From the NCBI RefSeq assembly GCF_008329565.1, contig NZ_NPKT01000028.1:1-49557 (forward strand): a stretch of 49,557 nucleotides of DNA. The letters run 5' to 3'. The notes under the pieces are model-generated. The model saw only the letters and a program-made list of their open reading frames with translations, was not told the DNA's origin and did no database searches. The position numbers and the translations under genes were made by a program. The stretch's first letter is position 1, and every line of letters begins with the position of its first letter. Positions 41,601-49,301 of the stretch are shown in pieces. This DNA is from Mycolicibacterium sp. P1-5 (lineage in GTDB: Bacteria > Actinomycetota > Actinomycetes > Mycobacteriales > Mycobacteriaceae).

Positions 41601-42317
41601 GTGACGATCACCTACGACGATTCACTGCGGGAGCTTGTTCACGGCCACCTGGCCGGACACGAGCGCCGCGCGGTCACCGACGCCAGCAAGCGCCATGCCG
41701 CCGTCGCGGTCGTGCTCGTCGACTCCGAAGTCGGCGAGGATCGAGTGGATCCGGCTCCAGTCGACGACTGGATCGCCGGGCGGCCGATGGAGGCCGGTCT
41801 GGACGGCCGGATGGTCGGGGTTTCCGGTGGCGCAGCATTCTTCTTGTGCCGCAGAGCTTCCCGGCTCAGTTCCCATGCCGCACAGTGGGCCCTTCCGGGC
41901 GGGCGGCTGGATCCGGGGGAGACCGTCGTTGACGCGGCACTGCGCGAACTCGACGAGGAGATCGGCGTCCGGCTGCCCGATTCGTCGGTGTTGGGGCTCC
42001 TTGATGATTACTCGACGCGCTCCGGCTACATCATCACCCCGGTGGTGATCTGGGGTGGGGGCCGCTTGGACCCCCGCCCGTCCCCCGACGAGGTCGTCGC
42101 CGTCTACCGGGTGGGGCTGCACCAGCTGCAACGGCCGGACTCTCCCCGGTTCATCACGATCCCGGAAAGCCCACGGCCAGTTGTGCAGATGCCGTTGGGC
42201 AACGACCTCATCCATGCGCCGACCGGCGCTGTGCTGCTGCAGCTTCGATGGCTATGTCTGGAAGGTCGGCACGACCCGGTCGATGAGCTCGAGCAGCCGC
42301 TGTTCGCCTGGAAATAG
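41601..42317 (+). CDS. NUDIX hydrolase (CoA pyrophosphatase-like)
   Basis: 238 residues from GTG 41601. The complete Nudix box runs from Gly101 to about 123: G-x5-E-x7-REL-DEE-x-G (GGRLDPGETVVDAALRELDE then EIG), where Glu119 and Glu120 bind Mg2+. The position after PG and the N-terminal RHAAVAVVLV layout resemble NudL-type CoA diphosphatases, but the UPF0035 motif is not clear. It hydrolyses a nucleoside-diphosphate-linked substrate. Single gene, convergent with sodN across a shared terminator. Confidence 0.9.
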   Translation: MTITYDDSLRELVHGHLAGHERRAVTDASKRHAAVAVVLVDSEVGEDRVDPAPVDDWIAGRPMEAGLDGRMVGVSGGAAFFLCRRASRLSSHAAQWALPGGRLDPGETVVDAALRELDEEIGVRLPDSSVLGLLDDYSTRSGYIITPVVIWGGGRLDPRPSPDEVVAVYRVGLHQLQRPDSPRFITIPESPRPVVQMPLGNDLIHAPTGAVLLQLRWLCLEGRHDPVDELEQPLFAWK

Positions 42318-42331
42318 GGACCAAAACGCAA

Positions 42332-42362
42332 GTACCGCGCGGCCATTGAGACCGCGCGGTAC
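42332..42362. terminator. Bidirectional terminator between NUDIX and sodN
   Basis: GTACCGCGCGG (42332-42342) and CCGCGCGGTAC (42352-42362) are exact 11-base inverted repeats with a 9-base loop. It lies 14 bases after the NUDIX stop and 15 bases after the sodN stop, so it serves both. Confidence 0.85.
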
Positions 42363-42377
42363 CGGAGAACGAAGATA

Positions 42378-42800
42378 TCAGGCGGGCGGGTACACGCCCG
42401 AGCCCTTGGCCTTCTCGGTCTGCCAGAAGATGTCGGAGATCTGGTCGATGGTGTCGAGCAGCTTCTGAGCCACCGCGGCGTCGGTCGACTTCTTGACATC
42501 GCCGGCACCATGCACGCCGTCCCAGAACAGCTGATGCAGGTTCGGGAACTGCTCGAAGTGCTCCTTGGTGAAGAAGTCGGCCCACAACACCATCAGGTGA
42601 TGCTTGACCAGCTCGGCGCGCTCCTCCTTGATGATGACCGCGCGAGTCCGGAAGTGTTCGTCATCGGAGTCGTTGTACTTCTGAATCGTCTTGAGGCACG
42701 ACAGCGCCTCGATCTTGGCCTGGGCGGGGTCGTAGACGCCGCAGTACAGGTCGCAGTGAGCGTGGGCAGGGGTGGCGTTGGCGAAAAGTCTATGCAGCAT
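42378..42800 (-). CDS. sodN: Nickel superoxide dismutase
   Basis: 140 residues. A 14-residue leader (MLHRLFANATPAHA) is removed to expose His1 of the mature protein, which starts HCDLYCGVYDP: His1, Cys2 and Cys6 bind nickel. The remaining helices (AKIEALSCLKTIQKYND, ERAELVKHHLMVLWADFF) closely match Streptomyces SodN. Reaction: dismutation of superoxide to O2 and H2O2. Residue 5 of the nickel hook is Tyr where the textbook motif has a cis-Pro. The maturation protease gene lies head to head 23 bases away. Confidence 0.95.
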   Translation of the reverse strand: MLHRLFANATPAHAHCDLYCGVYDPAQAKIEALSCLKTIQKYNDSDDEHFRTRAVIIKEERAELVKHHLMVLWADFFTKEHFEQFPNLHQLFWDGVHGAGDVKKSTDAAVAQKLLDTIDQISDIFWQTEKAKGSGVYPPA

Positions 42801-42823
42801 GTGCCCTAACTTACCCTTTCAAC

Positions 42824-43162
42824 ATGCGCGAGAACCATGGGCTCGGGTACTGGCCCTTGCGCCGGTTTCTGGTGGTCGAGGACTCGATGCTGCCCACGCT
42901 TCGACCCGGTGATGGGCTGCTGGCGGTGCGTGGCGGCAGGCTCCGCACCGGGCAGCTACGGGTGTTCGGTGATCCCACCTGGCCGTCGCGGTGGCTCATC
43001 AAACGCGTCGGGGAGGTGCGGGGGCGCGGTGGTGCTGCAACGTTCGAAGCATGCTCGGACAATGCCCGCGCGCCCGGTGCCGTCGACTCGCGGCGCTTCG
43101 GCTGGGTTCCTGTCGCCGGTTCCTACCTTGTGGTGTGGACAGTTCGCGGCGGGCAGGGTTGA
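42824..43162 (+). CDS. sodX: Nickel-SOD maturation protease (S26 signal-peptidase family)
   Basis: 112 residues from ATG 42824; a later GTG (about 42872) or ATG 42887 would fit the family just as well. Ser21 in VVEDSMLPTLRPGD and Lys60 in RWLIKRVGEV form the Ser-Lys dyad of S26 peptidases; no membrane anchor is evident. SodX removes the leader of SodN so nickel can bind. Divergent from sodN with only 23 bases between start codons, so promoters must lie within the opposite gene or sodX starts later. Confidence 0.9.
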   Translation: MRENHGLGYWPLRRFLVVEDSMLPTLRPGDGLLAVRGGRLRTGQLRVFGDPTWPSRWLIKRVGEVRGRGGAATFEACSDNARAPGAVDSRRFGWVPVAGSYLVVWTVRGGQG

Positions 43163-43168
43163 GTGCGG

Positions 43169-43194
43169 GGTTTCGTAACCGGGCTACCGAGGTA
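43169..43194 (+). promoter_or_regulatory. Candidate SigF-type promoter of the csbD-like gene
   Basis: GGTTT (43169-43173) and AGGTA (43190-43194), 16-base spacer, compare with the mycobacterial SigF pattern GGTTT-N15-17-GGGTA (one mismatch). Transcription would start near 43200-43205, at or next to the ATG at 43205, giving a leaderless or near-leaderless mRNA. In Bacillus, csbD is a general-stress gene under a related sigma factor. Confidence 0.55.
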
Positions 43195-43204
43195 CACGCG
43201 CCCT

Positions 43205-43378
43205 ATGGGTATCTCCGACAAGATCAGCAATAAGGTCGACGACGTTGCAGGCAAGGCCAAAGAGGGAGTCGGCCGCGCCTCCGGTGACAAGAGCACCGAG
43301 AACGAGGGCAAGCTCGATCAGGCCAAGTCCAGCCTGAAAGACGCCGGCGAGAAGGTCAAAGACGCCTTCAAGCACTGA
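43205..43378 (+). CDS. CsbD-family stress protein
   Basis: 57 residues from ATG 43205. Charged, helical and hydrophilic: MGISDKISNKVDDVAGKAKE, then TENEGKLDQAKSSLKDAGEK, the CsbD pattern. Role unknown; in other bacteria CsbD-like proteins are induced by general stress. Its TGA overlaps the ATG of a 50-residue ORF (TGATG). Confidence 0.88.
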   Translation: MGISDKISNKVDDVAGKAKEGVGRASGDKSTENEGKLDQAKSSLKDAGEKVKDAFKH

Positions 43379-43530
43379 TGGAACTGCGCAACGAGCCGCC
43401 GGGGACGCCGGTCGACGCCAGGAAAGCGAGCGAGAAGCAGCGCTTGCTGCAAGAACAGCTGGAACACCAGAACGACGATCCAGCTGGGCCGGGCAAGGTC
43501 GACCGACACCAGGTCGCCGACGAGACTTAG
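43378..43530 (+). CDS. 50-residue charged protein coupled to csbD
   Basis: An ORF starting in the CsbD stop (TGATG) and running to TAG 43528-43530: begins MELRNEPPGTPVDARKASEK, with a Gln/Glu/Leu stretch (QRLLQEQLEHQNDD) and a final acidic tail. It is predicted to be largely helical and soluble. No match recalled. The tight coupling and the ordinary codon bias (GC-rich third positions) support it being real; it may act with CsbD in stress. It ends 10 bases before the helicase stop on the other strand. Confidence 0.6.
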   Translation: MELRNEPPGTPVDARKASEKQRLLQEQLEHQNDDPAGPGKVDRHQVADET

Positions 43531-43540
43531 GCGGCCCGCT

Positions 43541-46087
43541 TCAGTCCATCCGCCCGGCGTCGACAAGTCGCACGATCGCTACGCCTTCCTCGTCTGAGGC
43601 GTCGAGGTCCACCTCCACCTCGAAGCCCCAGTCGCGGTCGCCGGCCGGGTCGTCGAGAATCTGACGCACCCGCCACACATCCGGCTGCCGGTCGATGATC
43701 AGTAGGGCAGGGCCGCGGGCGTCTGCACCGGTGCCGACGTAGTCGTGCTCGGCAAAGTAGGCGTCGATCACGTCCCGCCAGCGGTCGACGGTCCACCCGG
43801 AGCCGGTATTCAGTTGCCCGAGGTCTTCCCAGCGCCGCCGCGCGAACAGTTCGACACGCCGGAACAGCGCGTTGCGCACCATCGCGGTGAACGCCCGTTC
43901 ATTTTTGGTCAGCGGCCGTGGGCGAGCCGGTACCGCCGGCGCCTCGGACGCCTGATCTGGATTGGTGAGTTCTTCCCACTCATCGAGCAAGCTCGAATCC
44001 ACTTGGCGGACAAGCTCACCGAGCCACTCGACGATGTCGGTGACTTCTTCGGTGCGCGCAGCGGCAGGCACTCCGGACCGCAGGGCCTTGAAGGCATCGG
44101 ACAGATAGCGCAGCACCGAACCCTCCGAGCGGGTCAGACCGTAGGCACTGACGAACTCTCTGAAACTCAGCGCCCGTTCCCACATCTCGCGCACCACCGA
44201 CTTCGGTGACAACCGGCCGTCGGCTGCCCAGGGGTTGCTCTGCTGGTACACCTCGAAGGCGTGCTCCAGAAGGTCTTCGAGCGGCTTCGGATAGGTGACG
44301 TCGTCCAGCAGTTCGATCCGCTCGTCGTATTCGATGCCCTCGGCCTTCATCGCCGCCACTGCCTCACCCCTGGCCTTCTTCAGCTGAGCGGCCAGGATCG
44401 GGCGCGGATCCTCCAGGGTGGCCTCGATGATGGAAACAACGTCCAGCGCATAGGTTTGCGCGTCGTCGCCCTCCGGGTCGAGCACGTCGATCGCCGCGAG
44501 GGCGAAGGTCGACAGCGGCTGGTTGAGGGCGAACTCGGCAGGCAGGTCCACGGTCAAGCGGTAGCGGCGCCCGTCGGCCTCGGCTTCGTCGAGCCGCTGC
44601 AGCACACCGGCTTGCAACAGCGAGCGTGCGATGCCGACCGCCTCGCGGATGTGCTGAAGCTGGCGCTTGCGCGGCTCGTGGTTGTCGGTGAGCAACCGCC
44701 GCATCGCGAGAAACGGGTCGCCGGGCCGGTCGACGACGTCGAGGATCATGGCCGTCGTCACCCGCATGTTGCTCGTCAGCGGCTCGGGGTCGGCATCGAC
44801 GAGCCGGGTCATCGTGGATTCACTCCACGGCACCATCCCCTCAGGCACCTTGCGGCGCACCAGCTTTCGACGCTTCTTCGGATCGTCGGCGACTTTCGCG
44901 AATTGTTTGAGGTTTTCCACCTCGTGGTCGGGTGCCTGCACGACGACGGTGCCCGCGGTGTCGTAACCGGCCCGCCCGGCCCGGCCGGCGATCTGGTGGA
45001 ATTCGCGGGCGTTGAGCAGCCGGCTCCGGGTCCCGTCGTATTTCGACAGTGCCGAGAACACGACGGTCCGGATCGGCACATTGATCCCGACGCCGAGGGT
45101 GTCCGTGCCGCAGATGACCTTCAGCAGACCGGCTTGGGCCAGTTGTTCCACCAATCTCCGGTACTTGGGCAGCATTCCGGCGTGGTGGACGCCGATCCCG
45201 TGCCGGACCAGTCGCGACAGCGTCGTACCGAAGGCCGTCGCGAAACGAAACCCGCCGATCAACGCGGCGATCGCGGCCTTGTCCTCTTTGGTACTCACAT
45301 TGACACTCATCAACGCCTGAGCCCGCTCCAGCGCCGAGGCCTGGGTGAAGTGGACCACGTAGATCGGCGCCCGCTTGGTGTCGAGCAGCTCCTGAATCGT
45401 CTCGTGCATCGGGGTAGTCGCGTAGGAGAACAACAGCGGAACCGGGCGTTCGGCATTGGCGACCAAGGCCGTGGGGCGCCCGGTTCGCCGGGTGAGGTCT
45501 TCGCGCAGCGCAGTGACGTCGCCGAGAGTGGCCGACATCAACAGGAACTGGGCATTCGGCAATTCCAGCAGCGGCACCTGCCAGGCCCAGCCGCGGTCGG
45601 GATCGCCGTAGAAGTGGAACTCGTCCATGACGACCAGACCGATGTCGGCGGATGCACCTTCGCGCAGTGCGATGTTCGCCAGGATTTCGGCGGTACAGGC
45701 GATTACGGGAGCGCTTGCATTGATTGCCGCGTCGCCGGTGAGCATGCCGACATTCGCGGGCCCGAAGACCTCGCAGAGGGCGAAGAACTTCTCACTCACC
45801 AGCGCCTTGATCGGGGCGGTGTAGTAGCTGCGGGTTCCGGCCGCCAGCCCCGCGTAGATGGCCCCGGTGGCGACCAGCGATTTGCCGGAGCCCGTCGGCG
45901 TCGCCAGCACGACGTTGGCGCCGCTGACCAGTTCGATGAGGGCTTCCTCTTGCGCCGGATACAGCGCGGTCCCGCAGGCTTGCGCCCATGCTGAGAACGA
46001 AGCGAAAACTTCGTCGGGGTCGGCGCCCAACGCCCGCAGTGTGGTCAGGTCGCCCGGATCGTCGATCAGGGCAGGGCGGTCAGTCAT
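43541..46087 (-). CDS. DEAD/DEAH-box helicase with C-terminal DUF3516
   Basis: 848 residues from ATG 46087 (GTG 46090 is adjacent). Superfamily 2 helicase: Walker A ATPTGSGKS (63-71), DEFH (155-158), MSATLGD, and motif VI HQIAGRAGRAGYD; then a long actinobacterial DUF3516 C-terminal part (about 500-848). It resembles SKI2-like helicases such as mycobacterial HelY but is a separate family. ATP-dependent RNA or DNA unwinding; substrate unknown. Lies 6 bases downstream of the lytic transglycosylase gene, perhaps co-transcribed. Confidence 0.93.
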   Translation of the reverse strand: MTDRPALIDDPGDLTTLRALGADPDEVFASFSAWAQACGTALYPAQEEALIELVSGANVVLATPTGSGKSLVATGAIYAGLAAGTRSYYTAPIKALVSEKFFALCEVFGPANVGMLTGDAAINASAPVIACTAEILANIALREGASADIGLVVMDEFHFYGDPDRGWAWQVPLLELPNAQFLLMSATLGDVTALREDLTRRTGRPTALVANAERPVPLLFSYATTPMHETIQELLDTKRAPIYVVHFTQASALERAQALMSVNVSTKEDKAAIAALIGGFRFATAFGTTLSRLVRHGIGVHHAGMLPKYRRLVEQLAQAGLLKVICGTDTLGVGINVPIRTVVFSALSKYDGTRSRLLNAREFHQIAGRAGRAGYDTAGTVVVQAPDHEVENLKQFAKVADDPKKRRKLVRRKVPEGMVPWSESTMTRLVDADPEPLTSNMRVTTAMILDVVDRPGDPFLAMRRLLTDNHEPRKRQLQHIREAVGIARSLLQAGVLQRLDEAEADGRRYRLTVDLPAEFALNQPLSTFALAAIDVLDPEGDDAQTYALDVVSIIEATLEDPRPILAAQLKKARGEAVAAMKAEGIEYDERIELLDDVTYPKPLEDLLEHAFEVYQQSNPWAADGRLSPKSVVREMWERALSFREFVSAYGLTRSEGSVLRYLSDAFKALRSGVPAAARTEEVTDIVEWLGELVRQVDSSLLDEWEELTNPDQASEAPAVPARPRPLTKNERAFTAMVRNALFRRVELFARRRWEDLGQLNTGSGWTVDRWRDVIDAYFAEHDYVGTGADARGPALLIIDRQPDVWRVRQILDDPAGDRDWGFEVEVDLDASDEEGVAIVRLVDAGRMD

Positions 46088-46093
46088 CACGAA

Positions 46094-47029
46094 TTACTGC
46101 GGGTGCGACGCGAGATACTCACCGACCGGGATCGGAGCGTCGGCGCCGTAACCGGTCGGGAGCACGACGTCACCGCTCGTCGTCACGTAGTACACGTCCC
46201 ACCGGTAGAAGCCGGCGTACGACGCAGGATCGGCGAGCACCGCGGCGTAGTCCTTTACGGCGGAGACGTACTGGGCGGAGTGGTTATAGCGGTAGATGGC
46301 GTGATCGGGGTCCGCGCTGAAATTGTTGGCGGCCAGGTACCGGCCGGCAGCCATGATGCTGTCGCGCGGCGAGTGGATGTCGCCGCCCTCGCCGTAGCCG
46401 GCGAAGGTCGACGGGAGGAATTGCATCGGGCCGTCGGCGCCTGCGGTGCTCAACCCGGTGATGCTGCCGAAGCGAGTCTCGATCAGGTTGATCGCGGCCA
46501 GGTAGTTCCAGCCGACACCGGTCGCGGCCTCGGCGTCGTGGTAATAGCCGAGCAGTTCGTCGGCCGGGGCAGGCGGCTGGATCCGCCAGGCCGGCACGGT
46601 GTCCCGTGGGCGCGCCATCGCGGCGAGCTGACGCCGGGCGTCGACGTTGCGGTCGTAAGCCTCGGTCAACGCGGCAGGGATCTTCGGGCGGATGACGGCG
46701 TCCCACTCCGGATGGCGGCCGATGGCGCGGTACGCCACCTGCTGGCGTCGGGCGGCCGCGACCAGCCCGGCCTCCGGTGTGGACGGGTCGCGGGTGGCCA
46801 GTTCGTCGGCCACCAGGTCGTCGGCCAGTTGCGCGGGATCCGACGCCAGCCGGGGCTGGGCGCCGGTCGGTGCGCCGTCTGGTGGTGTCGTCGCATCCAG
46901 TGGGGCGGCCGGCACCGAGGTGGCCGGCGGCCCGGTCACCTGCGTGGCCACAGGGTTCCCGGTTCCCGATGCACACGCCGCAGCAGCCAGCAGGACTGCC
47001 GCGGACACGAGGGAAGAGCGGGTACGCAC
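46094..47029 (-). CDS. Lytic transglycosylase lipoprotein (SLT domain)
   Basis: 311 residues from GTG 47029, chosen because MRTRSSLVSAAVLLAAAAC reads as a lipoprotein signal with Cys19; earlier GTGs at 47050 and 47062 are possible. After a Pro/Ala-rich spacer, a SLT-type transglycosylase domain has the catalytic Glu in LAAINLIETRFGSITG, followed by GADGPMQFLPSTF and DSIMAAGRYLA. Such enzymes cleave peptidoglycan glycan strands. Probably anchored in the outer face of the cytoplasmic membrane. Divergent from the VanY-like gene, so both act on peptidoglycan. Confidence 0.9.
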   Translation of the reverse strand: MRTRSSLVSAAVLLAAAACASGTGNPVATQVTGPPATSVPAAPLDATTPPDGAPTGAQPRLASDPAQLADDLVADELATRDPSTPEAGLVAAARRQQVAYRAIGRHPEWDAVIRPKIPAALTEAYDRNVDARRQLAAMARPRDTVPAWRIQPPAPADELLGYYHDAEAATGVGWNYLAAINLIETRFGSITGLSTAGADGPMQFLPSTFAGYGEGGDIHSPRDSIMAAGRYLAANNFSADPDHAIYRYNHSAQYVSAVKDYAAVLADPASYAGFYRWDVYYVTTSGDVVLPTGYGADAPIPVGEYLASHPQ

Positions 47030-47102
47030 CGCTGAAGTCTGTCGTACCACGGCAGTGAGCACCAGTTTCGGTCTGGGATGATTCTTAGATGATGAGGAGA
47101 TC

Positions 47103-47687
47103 ATGCGGATAGATGTCACGTTCGTCGCGTCCGGCGCACTGGCAGCGGCGATGACGACGGCGGTAGTGGTCGGTGCCGCCGTTGTTGCGGACCCGGCGCC
47201 TCGAATTATCTTGGCTGACAACACCGTCGACGTCGACCCGCCGGCGGTGGTGACCGGCGACGGGTCGCTGGCCGACGGTCAGATTCTGACCCCGTTCGAC
47301 GTGCAGAACCCCGCCGTCGGGCGCCTCGACCCGCGACTGCTCGACGCGATCCAGCAGGCCGCCAGCGCGGCGTCGGCCAACGGCATCACGATGACCATCA
47401 CGTCGGGATGGCGTTCGCCCGAGTTCCAGCAACGCCTGCTCGACAGCGCCGTGGCTCAGTACGGCAGCCTCGCCGCCGCGCGGGAGTACGTGCAGACCCC
47501 GGAGGCGTCGAAACACGTCGTCGGCGAGGCGGTCGACGTGGGCGGAGTGGGCGCTGACCAGTGGTTGATGGCCAACGGTGCGCGGTTCGGGCTTTGCCGG
47601 ATCTACGCCAACGAGGTGTGGCATTTCGAGCTGGCCACCGACGCCGCGGGCACCTGTCCGCCGCTGCTGCCCAACGCTGCGGGCTGA
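47103..47687 (+). CDS. VanY-type D-alanyl-D-alanine carboxypeptidase
   Basis: 194 residues with a GAGGAG ribosome site. N-terminal signal or membrane helix (FVASGALAAAMTTAVVVGAAVV). The peptidase M15B domain has SKHVVGEAVDVG (His138 and Asp145, zinc ligands) and EVWHFEL (His174), in the SxHxxGxAxD...WH pattern. It removes the terminal D-Ala from stem peptides. Divergent from the lytic transglycosylase, an apparent peptidoglycan-remodelling pair. Confidence 0.9.
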   Translation: MRIDVTFVASGALAAAMTTAVVVGAAVVADPAPRIILADNTVDVDPPAVVTGDGSLADGQILTPFDVQNPAVGRLDPRLLDAIQQAASAASANGITMTITSGWRSPEFQQRLLDSAVAQYGSLAAAREYVQTPEASKHVVGEAVDVGGVGADQWLMANGARFGLCRIYANEVWHFELATDAAGTCPPLLPNAAG

Positions 47688-47736
47688 TTCACCCCGATCA
47701 GACGCAGGAGTCCGCCGCGCGTAGTTTGATCGAGCT

Positions 47737-48519
47737 ATGAGGAGTCTGGACGAGATCCGCGCCGCACTCGAGGCGTGTTACGCCGCTATCGAAGGCCTGT
47801 GCGCGGACCTGAGCGAGGCCGACTGGACGGCACAGTCCCTGTGCCCGGACTGGGTTGTTCGTGATGTCATTCAGCACGTCGTCAGCATCGAAGCCGTCAT
47901 GGCGGGCTGGCTGCCGGAGGATGACCGCACGCCGCCGCCGTTCGGGCGGGCTGCATCGTTTCTCGAGGGCACCGACGACCCGGCAGTCCTGGCGCAGAGC
48001 GTCGGTGCCGTCCTTGCCGAGCGGCGCCGCGACCTCAGCGAGCTGACGCCCGCCGACCTGGATCGTCCGTCGTGGATGCCGGTCGGCCCCGGGAGCTACG
48101 GCCGCTTTCTGGAAATCCGGGTCTTCGACTTTTGGGTTCACGTGCGGGACATCACGATTCCACTCGGCCGGTCCACCGACGATACCGGCCTGGCCGCCGA
48201 ACTGGCGCTGGCTCAGGTGGAGAGCTCGATCGGCTATATCGCCGGTAAGAAAGTCGGTGTTCCTGAGGGCAGCAGCATCGCCTTCCAGTTGACCGGACCG
48301 CTGGTTCGGGAGATCGATGTCGCCGTCAACGGGCGGGCCAAACAGGTTGAACACCTCGACAATCCGACAACGACGCTCACGACGGACTCGACCACCTTCA
48401 TCATGCTTGCCTGTGGCCGCATCGACCCACAGGCCCAGATCGACTCCGGTGCGGTCAGCTGGACCGGCGACGGCGAACTCGGTGAACGCGCTGCCCGCAA
48501 TTTGAGGTTCACGATGTGA
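47737..48519 (+). CDS. Maleylpyruvate isomerase/DinB-like mycothiol-linked protein
   Basis: 260 residues. N-terminal MDMPI_N/DinB-like four-helix bundle: SLCPDWVVRDVIQHVVSIEAV contains the metal His47; FLEIRVFDFWVHVRDI supplies the other metal ligands. C-terminal part is an SCP2-like domain (about 170-255: IAFQLTGPLVREIDVAV, TTTLTTDSTTFIMLACG). Family members use mycothiol as cofactor. Coupled (GTGA) to the DsbA-like gene downstream, also mycothiol-linked. TAGTTT (47722-47727) is a possible -10. Confidence 0.87.
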   Translation: MRSLDEIRAALEACYAAIEGLCADLSEADWTAQSLCPDWVVRDVIQHVVSIEAVMAGWLPEDDRTPPPFGRAASFLEGTDDPAVLAQSVGAVLAERRRDLSELTPADLDRPSWMPVGPGSYGRFLEIRVFDFWVHVRDITIPLGRSTDDTGLAAELALAQVESSIGYIAGKKVGVPEGSSIAFQLTGPLVREIDVAVNGRAKQVEHLDNPTTTLTTDSTTFIMLACGRIDPQAQIDSGAVSWTGDGELGERAARNLRFTM

Positions 48520-49208
48520 CGGCCGGGCCGCAGTCTGTCGACTTCCACTTCGACGTCATGTGCCCGTACGCCTACCAGACGTCGCGCTGGATACGTGAGG
48601 TGCGGGACCGGACCGGGCTGGTGGTGAGCTGGCGCTTCTTCAGTCTTGAGGAGATCAATCGCCAGGAGGGCAAAAAGCACCCCTGGGAACGGGATTGGTC
48701 CTACGGCTGGTCGATGATGCGCATCGGAGCGCTGCTACGTCGACAGTCGATGGCAGCGGTCGATGCCTGGTACCAACGTGCCGGGCGGGCGTTGCACGTC
48801 GACGGTCACAAGCCGCACGACCCGGCGGTGGCCCGGCACTTGTTGGCCGAGCTCGGCTTTGATCCGGCACTGGTCGACCAGGCCATTGCCGATCCCACGA
48901 CCGGCGACGAAGTGCTGGCCGACCACAACCGCGTCGTGGCCGCTGACGGGTACGGGGTGCCGACGCTGTTCTTCCCCGACGGGCAGTGCCTGTTCGGGCC
49001 GGTGCTCATCGACCCACCGACCGGCGAGACCGCCGTGCGGTTGTGGGATGCGGTCGTCGCGTGGACGGAATTTCCGCACCTGTACGAGCTTCAGCGGCCC
49101 AAGACGGCAGCGGATGAGCACTTGATCGCCGAGACGTTCCGCCCGTATCTGGAGGCTCGCGACTGGGTGTCCATCAACCGCGGCGAGGTCATCAGCTTCG
49201 GCGATTAG
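48516..49208 (+). CDS. Rv2466c-like mycothiol-dependent nitroreductase (DsbA fold)
   Basis: 230 residues from GTG 48516, overlapping the upstream stop. Thioredoxin-like domain with inserted helical bundle: the active-site segment is VMCPYAYQTSRWI (14-26), and GYGVPTLFF holds the cis-Pro. In Rv2466c the motif is CPWC; here Cys16 is kept, while the second Cys is Ala19. Rv2466c reduces nitro compounds with mycothiol and protects from oxidative stress. Likely a monothiol version of that enzyme. Confidence 0.88.
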   Translation: MTAGPQSVDFHFDVMCPYAYQTSRWIREVRDRTGLVVSWRFFSLEEINRQEGKKHPWERDWSYGWSMMRIGALLRRQSMAAVDAWYQRAGRALHVDGHKPHDPAVARHLLAELGFDPALVDQAIADPTTGDEVLADHNRVVAADGYGVPTLFFPDGQCLFGPVLIDPPTGETAVRLWDAVVAWTEFPHLYELQRPKTAADEHLIAETFRPYLEARDWVSINRGEVISFGD

Positions 49209-49279
49209 CTCCCGTTATCCCCAGTTGCGAGTTCATCCACAGATTTTTCGCCCGGCCGCAATCTGGCGGTGCCCGGGCA

Positions 49280-49285
49280 TAGAAT
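49280..49285 (+). promoter_or_regulatory. -10 box of the DUF222 gene
   Basis: TAGAAT is an excellent TANNNT -10, ending 6 bases before the GTG start at 49292, so the mRNA is probably leaderless. The SOS box begins at the next base. Confidence 0.6.
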
Positions 49286-49301
49286 TCGAACGTGCTTTCG
49301 A
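49286..49301. promoter_or_regulatory. LexA (SOS) box at the DUF222 start codon
   Basis: TCGAACGTGCTTTCGA matches the mycobacterial SOS box TCGAAC-N4-GTTCGA at 11 of 12 defined bases (TTTCGA for GTTCGA). It overlaps the start codon GTG (49292-49294) and the predicted transcription start. 13E12-family genes in M. tuberculosis are known LexA targets, so DNA-damage control is likely. Confidence 0.75.

Noticed and set aside
44261..45994. 577-codon plus-strand ORF opposite the helicase gene
   Set aside because: It is fully antisense to a helicase with clear motifs; long antisense ORFs are normal in high-GC DNA with third-position bias. The translation is rich in His, Arg, Gly and Asp without domain features.
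49215..49241. Two DnaA-box-like 9-mers (TTATCCCCA and TCATCCACA)
   Set aside because: Each has one mismatch to TTATCCACA; with no dnaA/dnaN or AT-rich unwinding region nearby an origin is not supported, and similar sequences often precede 13E12-type genes.
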